From positions 1-62,247 of IMG/VR virus record IMGVR_UViG_3300036832_000189: a stretch of 62,247 nt of DNA, one strand, 5' to 3'. The notes below the pieces were generated by a model. That model was not told the DNA's origin. It did no database searches and was given only the letters and a program-made list of their open reading frames with translations. Positions 6,220-14,610 of this stretch are shown in pieces. The DNA comes from a virus. The position numbers and the translations under genes were made by a program. Position 1 is the first letter of the stretch, and the number at the start of each line of letters is the position of its first letter.

Positions 6220-8649
6220 CTACCCGAGCACATGCTCATATCCTTTCTCCACGTGACCCCAATCATATCCAGTGGCAATGTCTGCCGAGAATGGAATCTC
6301 ATCCCAACCAAGTAACTCCGCTGGTCTTGTCTCCATGACCTCCTTGATCGTGTTGGCTACTTCTCGAGTGTGTCCTTGCCTACAAATAGCAACAACAGAG
6401 TCATGCACAGAAAGAACGACTCCAGCATCCAGCTCTGGGAGAACTGGCTCAAGAGCAACAACAGACATAGTGGTAAAATCCGAAGCCGTACCCTGAACAT
6501 ACGTGTTGACACCCTCCTTGAGTGCATGGTCGTAGTTGGTATCCGTGAGTAAATGGAATCTACGCTTGTGCCCGAATGGTGTCTGGATGAATCCGTCGTC
6601 CTCTACTTGTGAGTGAACTACCTTGACCCACTCGGCCAGCTTCGGGAAGCGTTTCCACCACTTCCTGATAAGGCCGGGAGCCTCATCCAGTGGCACCTTG
6701 TACATCAGGTAGAGTGTGTATGGCCCAACACCATACAGCGCACTGAAGTTGACGTTCTTGGCTATCTGCCGCTGCTCGTATGTGAAATGGGGGCCGTAGA
6801 GTTCACGTGCAACCTCGGAGTGCAGGTCACGCTTCTCGTGGTAACAGGTTAGGAGAAATTCATCCCCGGAAAGCATCGCCGCTGTACGCAGCTCACACTG
6901 GCTGTAGTCGGACTGGACGATCACATAGCCAGCCGGCGCGTAGTAGAGCTGGCGGATGTTCACATAACCTTCACCGTTTGCAATGTCCTCGTCGCGTGTG
7001 CGTGGCTGGTTCTGCAGGTTCGGGCCACGTGAAGAAGTTCTATCAGTTTCAGTACCATGCAACAGGAAGTCACAGTGGATGCGTCCTGTGTGTGGGTTTA
7101 TCTTCGGGATCAGGCCGTCGAGATACGTTGACCGCAGTTTGTCCAGCTTCTTGAACTTGTGTAAGGTGTCTACGAAGGCGAGAACCTCTGGATTGCTGAC
7201 GTTGTCTCGTATCCAGTCCCGGTGCTTCTCATCACAGCTACGCTCCCGCTCGCGGTTCAGCCTTGGGTCTGGAATCTCCATTACATCGTACAGGTATTTA
7301 GCTACCTGTACGTGACTGTTGAGATTGATCCGCTTGCCGACGATGAAGCTGGCTTCTGCCGAGAACTCCCGTAGTCGGGGTTTGACCTCCATCTCTGTTA
7401 TCTGCTGGGCACGTTTGGCGTCGAATGGGATTCCTCGAGCCTCTACTTCTGCATAGGCGTTTGCCGCTGGAATAAGTACGTTAGTGTAACGCCCCAGCAC
7501 ATTATCTTCCACTGCTCGTTCCCGCAGGAGCTGGAACAGTTGATAGCTGCCGGCGCAATCGAATGCGTTGTACTTGTAGAGCTCGTCGAACTGTGTGAAA
7601 GGCAGACCCAGATCATCATACTGGAATCCATTCTTTTTGCCCGCTTCGACTGCAGGCGGTGTGTAGTAGGGCCACTCCAGTTCGTTCTGCAGTAGGTAGT
7701 CCAGGCTGTGGACGCCAGGACGCTCATCACAGGCGTAACTGAGTAGGAGTGTGTCCTCATGGACGACGGCTGGTATGTCCTGCGACCGTAGGATTCGCAC
7801 GTCAAACTTGCCGTTGTGCCAAATGGTGCGTCCTGTATATTCCTCGAAGAACTGCTTTAGGAGTGCAAGTCCCTCAGTAGTTCGACAGACTCTCTGACCC
7901 AAGACGATTGCGTTCGTATTGCTTGTTCCAAATCCGATGCAGACGAGTGTACTGCCGACAATGAGTCCAGTAGTCTCTGTGTCGCAGGCGAGTCTGTCAT
8001 ACATGTGAAGGGTATCAAGCCATCCTTTGGCTTCATCAAGGTCTTCGGTGTAACCATAATCTGGCTCCCTAAACGGGGGAGCTGGATTGTGGGCTCTTCG
8101 GAAGTCGTCGCTGATTGAGGGGAACTTGTCTTGTTCTCGGAGGGCAAAGGCTGGATTGAAGCTGGCAATTGCTGTGTGACTGGCTCCGCCGTACCTGTTG
8201 GGAATTCGCCTGCCGCGATTTTGTTGTACCGTTCCACCCATAACTTCTCTAACTGCTTCTGCTCCTCCGCATATGATATCTGTTGCGTCGTTGAGGTCGT
8301 GCTCCAAACGCGGCCGGCAACACGCGATGGCCTCTTTAGACGGTTTATCAGCCCTGCAAAGAACCACATTTGTGAGGATCATCTCCTGACGTTTACCACC
8401 ATGCTGTTCTGCAAGGTAGTTGACTACCTCACCAGATGGCCCTGAGAACGGTTGTCCGTTGTACGTGTCATGTGGCCCTGGTGACCTACTGCACAATGCT
8501 ATCACTCTGCCGTCTGCACGTTTTGCAGTTGGGAACTGTGTGTCGGCGAACGGACGCGCCCGGAGCGGGCAGCGGTCGCAGTCAGCCCCACGGGCCATCG
8601 CGCCACGCTTCACAGGAGCCGTTCTCCCGGCCACGGAGGGGTCGGTCAT
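6220..8649 (-). CDS. DNA polymerase family A with N-terminal uracil-DNA-glycosylase-family-4-like domain and 3'-5' exonuclease
   Basis: This 809-residue protein replicates the phage genome. Residues ~20-190 look like family 4 uracil-DNA glycosylase: Cys24, Cys27, Cys98 and Cys110/111 fit the iron-sulphur ligands. However, the usual GEAPG motif is SRSPG and the usual HPA motif is NPA (164-168), so excision activity is doubtful. The proofreading motifs are intact: DTE 223-225, NGKFD 279-283, YNAFD 360-364. Polymerase motif A is DYSQCELR 581-588, motif B runs R627, K631, F635, Y639, and motif C is HDS 749-751 rather than the common HDE. Phage SPO1 polymerase is a known precedent for the UDG fusion. 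A G/C-rich hairpin leader precedes ATG 8649. Confidence 0.9.
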   Translation of the reverse strand: MTDPSVAGRTAPVKRGAMARGADCDRCPLRARPFADTQFPTAKRADGRVIALCSRSPGPHDTYNGQPFSGPSGEVVNYLAEQHGGKRQEMILTNVVLCRADKPSKEAIACCRPRLEHDLNDATDIICGGAEAVREVMGGTVQQNRGRRIPNRYGGASHTAIASFNPAFALREQDKFPSISDDFRRAHNPAPPFREPDYGYTEDLDEAKGWLDTLHMYDRLACDTETTGLIVGSTLVCIGFGTSNTNAIVLGQRVCRTTEGLALLKQFFEEYTGRTIWHNGKFDVRILRSQDIPAVVHEDTLLLSYACDERPGVHSLDYLLQNELEWPYYTPPAVEAGKKNGFQYDDLGLPFTQFDELYKYNAFDCAGSYQLFQLLRERAVEDNVLGRYTNVLIPAANAYAEVEARGIPFDAKRAQQITEMEVKPRLREFSAEASFIVGKRINLNSHVQVAKYLYDVMEIPDPRLNRERERSCDEKHRDWIRDNVSNPEVLAFVDTLHKFKKLDKLRSTYLDGLIPKINPHTGRIHCDFLLHGTETDRTSSRGPNLQNQPRTRDEDIANGEGYVNIRQLYYAPAGYVIVQSDYSQCELRTAAMLSGDEFLLTCYHEKRDLHSEVARELYGPHFTYEQRQIAKNVNFSALYGVGPYTLYLMYKVPLDEAPGLIRKWWKRFPKLAEWVKVVHSQVEDDGFIQTPFGHKRRFHLLTDTNYDHALKEGVNTYVQGTASDFTTMSVVALEPVLPELDAGVVLSVHDSVVAICRQGHTREVANTIKEVMETRPAELLGWDEIPFSADIATGYDWGHVEKGYEHVLG

Positions 8650-8655
8650 AGGTTG

Positions 8656-8674
8656 CCCCGCCCTGTGGGGGGTT
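8656..8674 (-). promoter_or_regulatory. G/C-run leader hairpin upstream of the polymerase start
   Basis: On the minus strand the intergenic bases read AACCCCCCACAGGGCGGGG, six bases before ATG 8649. The C-run can pair with the G-run that occupies the ribosome-site position. Nearly the same leader precedes the gene starting at 21444. It contains one exact copy of the dispersed 11-mer (8662-8672). Translational control is inferred. Confidence 0.45.
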
Positions 8675-8703
8675 GGCGCACAGGCCCGCGTTGCCAGAAC
8701 AGG

Positions 8704-10872
8704 CTACCTTCCTGGTACTGCATAGTACAGTTCAGCCTTTCCACTCTTGCTGATTTGTATTTGCATGCGTTGTTCGAGTGTGTCTACGATTAGCCGGAAC
8801 ACTCTTGAATCCAAACGCATACTTACAAGCAGTTCCGAGCGTGACACGCCTGGTTGTCGCCGAATGCGATGAAGTACCCGATCGAGCAGCCTTTCATTCG
8901 CAGTTATGCCCGTGCGTTCTACGACCTGGATAGAATACGGTATCCACGGCTCCCAGTAGTGGACTGCATGAGCTATGTCCTCTGACTCTACACTGATGCG
9001 ATCCACTATATCGGGCTCTTGTCTTGCCGCTGCCAACAACGTCGCCATTTTGAGCATGGACATGCAACTGCGATTCATTATTGGCATGAATGTGTCATCC
9101 ATAGGGTGATCGCTGGCCCACTTTATGTATGTGGAGTAAATGTCATTCCACAAGACCCACGCGTCGTCAGTCAGATCAGCCATCACTGGCACCAACCGAC
9201 CAAGGGTCTGCGACCCTATTTGAATATTTTGCATCCGTGTGTAGTTGTCGTATATCTTCTTGAAGTCTTCGTAGAGTTCATTCTCGAGAGACTCATCTCT
9301 TTGCCTTTTAGGGCCAAGAGGCTTCATTTGATCTATGCTTGAACTACCCATGACAAATAGAAACCGTGGAAAGAATCCACTGAACAGGTGTTCATCTGTA
9401 CTCTCTGCATGGAATGCGTTCCTGATTCCACCAGCCAGGATACTAAATACCGGGTCACGCACGGTGATCGTTTCCTTGCGTAGGTGACGCTTTACGTCGT
9501 CTCCGTCGTACAGCTTGGTCATCAACTCAAGCAACCCAGCGAGATAATCTTTCTTAGCGGTGCCTTTGATTAGACCTAGCACCTCGTCGCGGTAGAACAG
9601 GCTTGTCCTTCCTGGACGTGAACGCAGAGCCTCAAGAATGCCCTCCGGTGATCCTTCTTCTGTTGCCAAGATGATATCCTCATCAATTTTGTCCATTATC
9701 TTCTTGGCATATCTCATGGCTGTAGACTTGCGTGTGATTGTAGTCTCACCGAGAATGATAATCCACAAGTTTGTTTTGAGGTCACCCATTGAGGTTTCCA
9801 GTTTGAGGCTCGAGCTACACATGGTCGATAACAGCATGAATGCTGCTGCCTCATGGTATTGCTTTGGTGCATCTGTAACTCTCTGACCCCATTCAACATA
9901 CTTTTCAACAATCCCAGGTGTGAACTTCATATCAATGTTGAGTTCAGGTGGGGTGTTACCACCAATGATCCCGACACTGAATGTGTTCTCACCCAGGATC
10001 TTCTTCTCAGCTCGGAGAACATCCCACCACAGACGTTCCGGATGTCCGTCCCGTGCGAATTTGTTGCACGGAGTTCCTGTGACGACGGCGTAGACTTCTT
10101 CTCTACTGAGGCCGACCTCAAACAAACTTCTTTCTATGTGCCACAGAGCACTTGACCAATCACCGTCCCTGATGATTGGATCTTCTATAGCCTTTACAAG
10201 CCAAGGCTCCAGCTTGTGCAGGTTGTCCTGTAACACCGTTTGTGGGTCAAAAATGCGGTCTGGAGGATCAATCCAATCTATAGACCTGTTCTCTACCTTT
10301 GGTAGACCCAGGAAAGATTCAAGGTCACAGACTATAGGCTGTATGTCCAGAGATACTAGAGGTCGCTCAGGGTACTTGTAGTTGTGCGTGTATGGAACAC
10401 GCAGAAGCTGACTCAAGTCCCAGCCGCTTTGATCGACGCCGCGTTCTGCGTTCGCGCGAGCGATTCTGCAGCTCAAATCCTCCGCGATAAGTGCGGGTGT
10501 AGAATCTTTCAGGGGCCAGAATCCCTGCCATCTACCGTTACTGGTTTGGAGGGTGACCGGGGGATTTATAGGTTCAACCGCTCCCGGCACGCACTCATCC
10601 AGATCAGCCCACAGCGCGTAGCACTCCTGGACGTTTATCTTATTGCGTTTGGGTTCCCACAGCAGTTGACCCCCAAACCATACGTTATGCCCGACTGCAA
10701 CGCTGTTGATGTGGGCGATGATATCTGCGGCTTGCGCAGGCCACTTGAAGTATGTTTCCAGAAAGGCCCGCTTTGTCGCGGGGGCGTGTGCTATGCAGAG
10801 ATACCCCTCGTGTGTGCCGAATATCGCCTCAAAAAACTCGATGCGTTGAACATCCGTGTTGATTGATGACAT
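8704..10872 (-). CDS. Primase-helicase: AEP/PrimPol-like primase and DUF3987-type ATPase
   Basis: The 722-residue protein has an N-terminal primase-polymerase-like region: YALWADLDE gives Asp90 and Asp92, SNGRWQGFWPL (111-121) fits the nucleotide site, and DLSQLLRVPYTHNYK (152-166) fits the third motif. The C-terminal half has a P-loop variant GETTITRKST (375-384) and a Walker B-like TSLFYRDEV (423-431), as in DUF3987 helicase-like proteins. ATG 10872 is preferred over ATG 10905 because the latter lies in the loop of a strong hairpin. It probably primes and unwinds for the neighbouring polymerase. Confidence 0.8.
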   Translation of the reverse strand: MSSINTDVQRIEFFEAIFGTHEGYLCIAHAPATKRAFLETYFKWPAQAADIIAHINSVAVGHNVWFGGQLLWEPKRNKINVQECYALWADLDECVPGAVEPINPPVTLQTSNGRWQGFWPLKDSTPALIAEDLSCRIARANAERGVDQSGWDLSQLLRVPYTHNYKYPERPLVSLDIQPIVCDLESFLGLPKVENRSIDWIDPPDRIFDPQTVLQDNLHKLEPWLVKAIEDPIIRDGDWSSALWHIERSLFEVGLSREEVYAVVTGTPCNKFARDGHPERLWWDVLRAEKKILGENTFSVGIIGGNTPPELNIDMKFTPGIVEKYVEWGQRVTDAPKQYHEAAAFMLLSTMCSSSLKLETSMGDLKTNLWIIILGETTITRKSTAMRYAKKIMDKIDEDIILATEEGSPEGILEALRSRPGRTSLFYRDEVLGLIKGTAKKDYLAGLLELMTKLYDGDDVKRHLRKETITVRDPVFSILAGGIRNAFHAESTDEHLFSGFFPRFLFVMGSSSIDQMKPLGPKRQRDESLENELYEDFKKIYDNYTRMQNIQIGSQTLGRLVPVMADLTDDAWVLWNDIYSTYIKWASDHPMDDTFMPIMNRSCMSMLKMATLLAAARQEPDIVDRISVESEDIAHAVHYWEPWIPYSIQVVERTGITANERLLDRVLHRIRRQPGVSRSELLVSMRLDSRVFRLIVDTLEQRMQIQISKSGKAELYYAVPGR

Positions 10873-10893
10873 CCACCCTGCCTGTAAATGGAA

Positions 10894-10919
10894 GGTGGAG
10901 GGCATTTCTGCCCTCCACC
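10894..10919 (-). terminator. Hairpin with GAAA tetraloop upstream of primase-helicase gene
   Basis: An 11-bp perfect stem (10894-10904 with 10909-10919) encloses GAAA on the minus strand. It follows the DUF669-like gene stop (10930) by 11 nt and is followed by a modest T-rich stretch. It could end the upstream transcript, or mask the GGAGG/ATG pair that lies inside it at 10905. Confidence 0.6.
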
Positions 10920-10929
10920 CTTGGTGGTA

Positions 10930-11421
10930 CTACAACGAGGCGAGTCCGCTGCTTGCACCTGCAGTCTGTGCAGGCTTCACTCGCTTGACGACGTTCTGGA
11001 AGTCTCCAGAACCCTTCGGGTATTCTCGCAGTCCGAGGACAACGCGACATTCCCGTCCGGCCAACTCCTCGTAGTCAGGCAGCTCTTTCCAACCCCGAAT
11101 CTCATCCGGTGAGAATCCGATGGCCGCGAAGTACGTGAACACGCTGTCCATCATCGTCTGATAGTGCTCGTACGGTTGACCGTCGATCTTCTCCGGCGGA
11201 ATCACCATCTGATCGAACACACGCCTGTTCTCGTACTCGCCACTCTCGTCGTTGATCTTGAACTGAGTGGCGATCATCGGTGTATCTGCAGGCAGCTTGG
11301 CGTTGTCGCCACCCTTCGTCTTCTTCTCCTTGACCTCGAAGACAGTGGCGTCGTACGTACCCGCCGGCAAAGGCTCGAAGTTCTGCTCCTTGGCGTTCTT
11401 GAGGTTGACCTTGAGAGGCAT
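10930..11421 (-). CDS. DUF669-like protein, possible single-strand DNA-binding role
   Basis: This 163-residue protein opens with a beta-rich pattern (FEPLPAGTYDATVFEVKEKK, then IATQFKINDESGEYENRRVF) seen in DUF669 proteins that often lie beside Sak4/AAA recombinases in phages. The middle has a helical segment with EHYQTMMDSVFTYFAAIGF, and the C-terminus returns to a strand (CRVVLGLREYPKG). AAGGAG lies 5 nt before ATG 11421. A role in coating single-stranded DNA for the neighbouring recombinase is inferred from context. Confidence 0.65.
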   Translation of the reverse strand: MPLKVNLKNAKEQNFEPLPAGTYDATVFEVKEKKTKGGDNAKLPADTPMIATQFKINDESGEYENRRVFDQMVIPPEKIDGQPYEHYQTMMDSVFTYFAAIGFSPDEIRGWKELPDYEELAGRECRVVLGLREYPKGSGDFQNVVKRVKPAQTAGASSGLASL

Positions 11422-11458
11422 CTTGCTCCTTGTGTTTTCGCTTTATCGTTTAGGTGGC

Positions 11459-12214
11459 CTAAGCCGCAAGTGCGTTCCATATCATTGGAACGTTGGGGTT
11501 CTCGATTATAGGCCCGAACTGATCCTCGAGCTGCAACCGATCCTTACCCCGGTACTTCGGGTGATTCCCAATAACTAACCTCCTTTCGATGCGATCCTTC
11601 TCTACCACAGTGTAGAGATAGCCGACGGTGTCCAGGAACGCAGGCACTTCTGCAGCCAGCTTTCCTGTCAGGTTTGGCACGTAGGTTACCTTGCCCGTGG
11701 ATTCATCTTGGTCACGCTTGGCGAGAGAAGTAAATATCGTGTTACACGGTAAGTCCCTGAATGCACGGACGATCTTGCGCATATGCGCTGTAGACTTGCC
11801 GTACTCCCGCTGTGCGGGAACGTCAACATCTCGATCTGAGTGCTCACGCACAACCTCCCGCATGATATCAGCCAGGTCGAGTTTCTGCAGCTCGCTGACG
11901 CTGTCAATGATGACTGTTCGGTACGTCTTGCCTTGATCGGCTTCGAGCTCGTCGTAGATTGATACAAGCTGGTTGATGCTGCGAACTTGTACTACTTCGA
12001 TCTCGGGACGTTTACGAATCGTTGCTGTACCGCCTTCGATGTCTAGGAAGAGGACAGGTGTTGTACTCGGATGATCCTGTGCGGTGCTGGCGAAGTACGT
12101 TTTGCCGGCACCGTAGTCACCATAGATCAGCAGGTTGAACCATCCGATTGCCCTGTCCGCAGACACAGCTCCAATCCGTTCAGCGAGTGGTGCTTCTTTC
12201 GTTGCTGTTGCCAA
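11459..12214 (-). CDS. Sak4-like RecA-fold ATPase (single-strand annealing recombinase)
   Basis: The 251-residue protein has a clear Walker A GDYGAGKT (32-39) and Walker B VIIDSVSEL with Asp104. LFLDIEGG and the later FTSLAKRDQDE follow the RecA core order of Sak4/AAA_24 phage proteins. It probably supports recombination with the RecB-type nuclease encoded just upstream. The start is TTG 12214 with AGGAG at good spacing. The 36-residue membrane gene ends 10 nt before it. Confidence 0.85.
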   Translation of the reverse strand: MATATKEAPLAERIGAVSADRAIGWFNLLIYGDYGAGKTYFASTAQDHPSTTPVLFLDIEGGTATIRKRPEIEVVQVRSINQLVSIYDELEADQGKTYRTVIIDSVSELQKLDLADIMREVVREHSDRDVDVPAQREYGKSTAHMRKIVRAFRDLPCNTIFTSLAKRDQDESTGKVTYVPNLTGKLAAEVPAFLDTVGYLYTVVEKDRIERRLVIGNHPKYRGKDRLQLEDQFGPIIENPNVPMIWNALAA

Positions 12215-12224
12215 CGCACTCCTT

Positions 12225-12335
12225 TCAGTGAGCTATTGCTAGGCCGATTATCCACACGATGACTACAATGGTAATCAACCCTGTGAACAGTCCGAAGAAC
12301 AGCCCAAAGAAGCTGTCTGGGTGTCTCTGATTCAT
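12225..12335 (-). CDS. 36-residue membrane miniprotein
   Basis: ATG 12335 has AGGAG 6 nt upstream. The product has a polar N-terminus (MNQRHPDS) and then an almost continuous hydrophobic stretch (FFGLFFGLFTGLITIVVIV), consistent with one or two membrane passes. It overlaps the upstream basic miniprotein by 4 nt (ATGA). Function unknown; holin-like size and topology are noted, but it lies far from the endolysin. Confidence 0.6.
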   Translation of the reverse strand: MNQRHPDSFFGLFFGLFTGLITIVVIVWIIGLAIAH

Positions 12336-12421
12336 GTAAATCTCCTGTCGCGTGTGGTCGCAGGATCATCTGCTATCCATTCACGTAATCTACGCCACCA
12401 CCTACGCAGTCGTTTAGTCAT
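12332..12421 (-). CDS. 29-residue basic miniprotein
   Basis: ATG 12421 overlaps the stop of the RecB-type nuclease by 8 nt, and the TGA overlaps the next ATG by 4 nt. The product is Arg/Trp-rich (MTKRLRRWWRRLREWIADDP). Coupling to both neighbours supports translation, but its small size leaves doubt. No function is assigned. Confidence 0.45.
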   Translation of the reverse strand: MTKRLRRWWRRLREWIADDPATTRDRRFT

Positions 12422-13553
12422 TTCCCACCACGGCTATGCTTGTGTAGTGACCTTCTGAGTCCATGTTGGGCTCGTAGTTGATGTCGAGCATGTACTGCAC
12501 GTCTGTGCCGTCGTTTGTAGCCAGACATGGGCCACGGAACGGACACTTGATGCAATACCACTCGCCTGTGGCGTTCGGGTAGATGTTGAGATTCGGCGAG
12601 AGCATATCCTCAATCTCCATCTTGATACGATCACCGCATGCCCTGAGTTCGTAGTCGTTGCGCTTCACGAGCTCTCTGTGGATGAACCTCTTATCACCGA
12701 TTTCCTTGAGCCACTCATAGTACGATTGTGCCTTCTCGTTCTCGATGAACCACTGTTTGAGTGCTTCATCTCGCATGATGACCTCTGAGAACAGCCCAGA
12801 AGTTGTCATCTCTTTCTGTCGATCAAGTGACGGCAGGTCACGTGTGGTCATCGTCGGTGGTTTTGGATACGCCTTGAACAGCACGTTGTAGAGCACGAAG
12901 TCGATCTTCTTGTACGGTAGATCGTACAGGTCGGCTTCCTCCTGTGCGGCCCACATGTACCGTGTAACCTGCTCGTCCATGTCGAGCTTGAGCAGGAAGT
13001 CCTCGTCGTCGTGTCGGGACGAGGTCTTATGATCCATAACACCGTACCTGTCGGTGCGTTTGTCGCGTACCACCATATCCATGCGTCCACGGTAATATAC
13101 GGGGAGGTTCTTCCGCGGGCCAATGTCACACGCCTGCCCTGTTGGAACAGAGAAGAGATGTTCTGTGTTGACAACCTCGAAGTCATCATTCAGTTTCGCC
13201 CACTCGGTGTAGAATCTGAGCATACCTTGCCCCAGATCCATGTGATAGGCAAATTGCTCCTCGTTCTCGTAGAAAAACCCTTCATTGAGTTTCTTTACCG
13301 TGTTTGTGAGCTGAGTCCACTCGCCCACAAATACATCTACTGCCTTTGGGTCTCCCGTTTTGTACATGTACTCGAGAGCTGCATGTACTGCAGTCCCAAA
13401 GCTGAGGTTGAAGTTGATACCCTGGCTCGAGACTTTCGGACGCAGGTTGTGTCGCATTGGGCTTGTCCAGTCCCAACGTCGCCGACACCGCTTGAACGTG
13501 GCTGTGTCCGACGTGTGGACGTATAATCCATGTTCAGTTATTGTTTCTGGCAT
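12414..13553 (-). CDS. RecB/Cas4-type PD-(D/E)xK nuclease with iron-sulphur cysteines
   Basis: This 379-residue protein has the nuclease core GRMDMVV (Asp159) followed by VMDHKTS (Asp174, Lys176), and a downstream Q-x3-Y motif (EQVTRYMWA, 194-202). Cys23 (TFKRCRRRWDW) together with Cys334, Cys337 and Cys343 (YCIKCPFRGPC) matches the four-Cys iron-sulphur arrangement of Cas4 and AddB. It likely resects DNA ends for recombination by the Sak4-like ATPase downstream. ATG 13553 has GGAG at good spacing; an upstream in-frame start at 13715 would overlap the glycosidase gene. Confidence 0.85.
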   Translation of the reverse strand: MPETITEHGLYVHTSDTATFKRCRRRWDWTSPMRHNLRPKVSSQGINFNLSFGTAVHAALEYMYKTGDPKAVDVFVGEWTQLTNTVKKLNEGFFYENEEQFAYHMDLGQGMLRFYTEWAKLNDDFEVVNTEHLFSVPTGQACDIGPRKNLPVYYRGRMDMVVRDKRTDRYGVMDHKTSSRHDDEDFLLKLDMDEQVTRYMWAAQEEADLYDLPYKKIDFVLYNVLFKAYPKPPTMTTRDLPSLDRQKEMTTSGLFSEVIMRDEALKQWFIENEKAQSYYEWLKEIGDKRFIHRELVKRNDYELRACGDRIKMEIEDMLSPNLNIYPNATGEWYCIKCPFRGPCLATNDGTDVQYMLDINYEPNMDSEGHYTSIAVVGND

Positions 13554-13635
13554 TTCGCTCCAAATTTTGAGCCTGAAAATGTAGTTGTCAAAACTGCCAA
13601 CACAGGCTCCATTTACACGAAAACCCCACAGGCTG

Positions 13636-14589
13636 TTAGGCGCTGTAGAACGGGTCGAGTGCCAACTTCTTGAATGCAGCCAATGTTGTAGGTGATGAAT
13701 CCATGCGGTAGTCACCGCCCACAGCAGCTACTCGACTCGTCCAACAGATTGCAAACACCTGACCTGGGCCTGTTCCTGCACCGAAGCCCTTTAGCGCCTT
13801 GTCCAGTTGGGCTAGCTGCGATGCTGGGTTCTTGTTGCTGGCGATGCCTGTCTCACCCGTCATAAACGGCTTGCCAACCGCCTTGGCCCAGTTATGCAGC
13901 GCAGTGAACATTGTGGTGATACTGGTGCCGGTTGTTGACTTCACGTACAGGTCGCCACCGGCCAGGTCGTAATACTGCGGGCCTGGGTCGATCTTGGAGA
14001 TTTGGTATGGTGCCACAGTTGCGTTCGGTTTGCCTGATCCGTATTTGGGGTCTTTGATGAGCTGGTTTGCGTCCGGTACCAAGCAAAGTGCAACACAGCC
14101 GCCCTTGGAGATGTGATATCCACGTGATACACAGAGGTCGTGGATGTGCTTGAAGAACGCGGTGAAGTCAGCGGGCGTCCCTGCATTCTTACCGCCTGGG
14201 GCCTCGCTGAGTGTTGTTTGCTCATGGTGAGGCGAGTAGTAGAACGGCCTGTTGGTCGTCCAGTTACCGGACTTGGTGACCGCATCCCACAAGGTCACGA
14301 AGATGGTGTCGTAGTGGCCGGCTGCGCCCGACTTCCAGAAGGTGCCGCTGGTGTTCGTGTCTGGCTTGATGACGTTCGGCTTGCCGTTCTGGTAGATGAA
14401 CCTTGACCTGCCACGCGCAAGTGCGTTGAGAATCTCTGGTGAGATAGTAGGCTTGTTGTCTGGGCCGTAGTTCTTGCGGATACCTGCGAACTTCCGTCCG
14501 AGCTTGGTCTCGAGAGCTTCTGTATCCTGCTCCGAGTCTCCGGCTGCGGACATGTTCTGCGTTGACTGGATACACCAGTAACAGGGCAT
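13636..14589 (-). CDS. Glycoside hydrolase, GH26-like barrel
   Basis: The 317-residue protein has the order of a GH26-like TIM barrel: a strand ending FYYSPHHEQ (acid/base candidate Glu123), a middle strand DLAGGDLYV (Asp213, Tyr215), and a late strand PFMTGETG (nucleophile candidate Glu246). An odd Cys pair opens the protein (MPCYWCIQ). There is no signal peptide. It lies among leftward replication genes, unlike the tail glycosidases on the other arm, so it may act inside the cell, be released at lysis, or be a moron. AAAGG precedes ATG 14589. Confidence 0.6.
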   Translation of the reverse strand: MPCYWCIQSTQNMSAAGDSEQDTEALETKLGRKFAGIRKNYGPDNKPTISPEILNALARGRSRFIYQNGKPNVIKPDTNTSGTFWKSGAAGHYDTIFVTLWDAVTKSGNWTTNRPFYYSPHHEQTTLSEAPGGKNAGTPADFTAFFKHIHDLCVSRGYHISKGGCVALCLVPDANQLIKDPKYGSGKPNATVAPYQISKIDPGPQYYDLAGGDLYVKSTTGTSITTMFTALHNWAKAVGKPFMTGETGIASNKNPASQLAQLDKALKGFGAGTGPGQVFAICWTSRVAAVGGDYRMDSSPTTLAAFKKLALDPFYSA

Positions 14590-14610
14590 AGTAACCTTTC
14601 GTAGTTAGGC

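Noticed and set aside
13563-13591. Possible minus-strand promoter (TTGACA, 17-nt spacer, AAAATT)
   Set aside because: The -10 matches only three of six bases and the start would fall almost on the ATG. The 12-mer TTGTAGTTGTCA-type match with 20343-20354 is within chance expectation.
13554-13715. N-terminal extension of the RecB-type nuclease
   Set aside because: It would overlap the glycosidase gene by 80 nt and is His/Trp-rich; ATG 13553 has GGAG and begins the conserved part.
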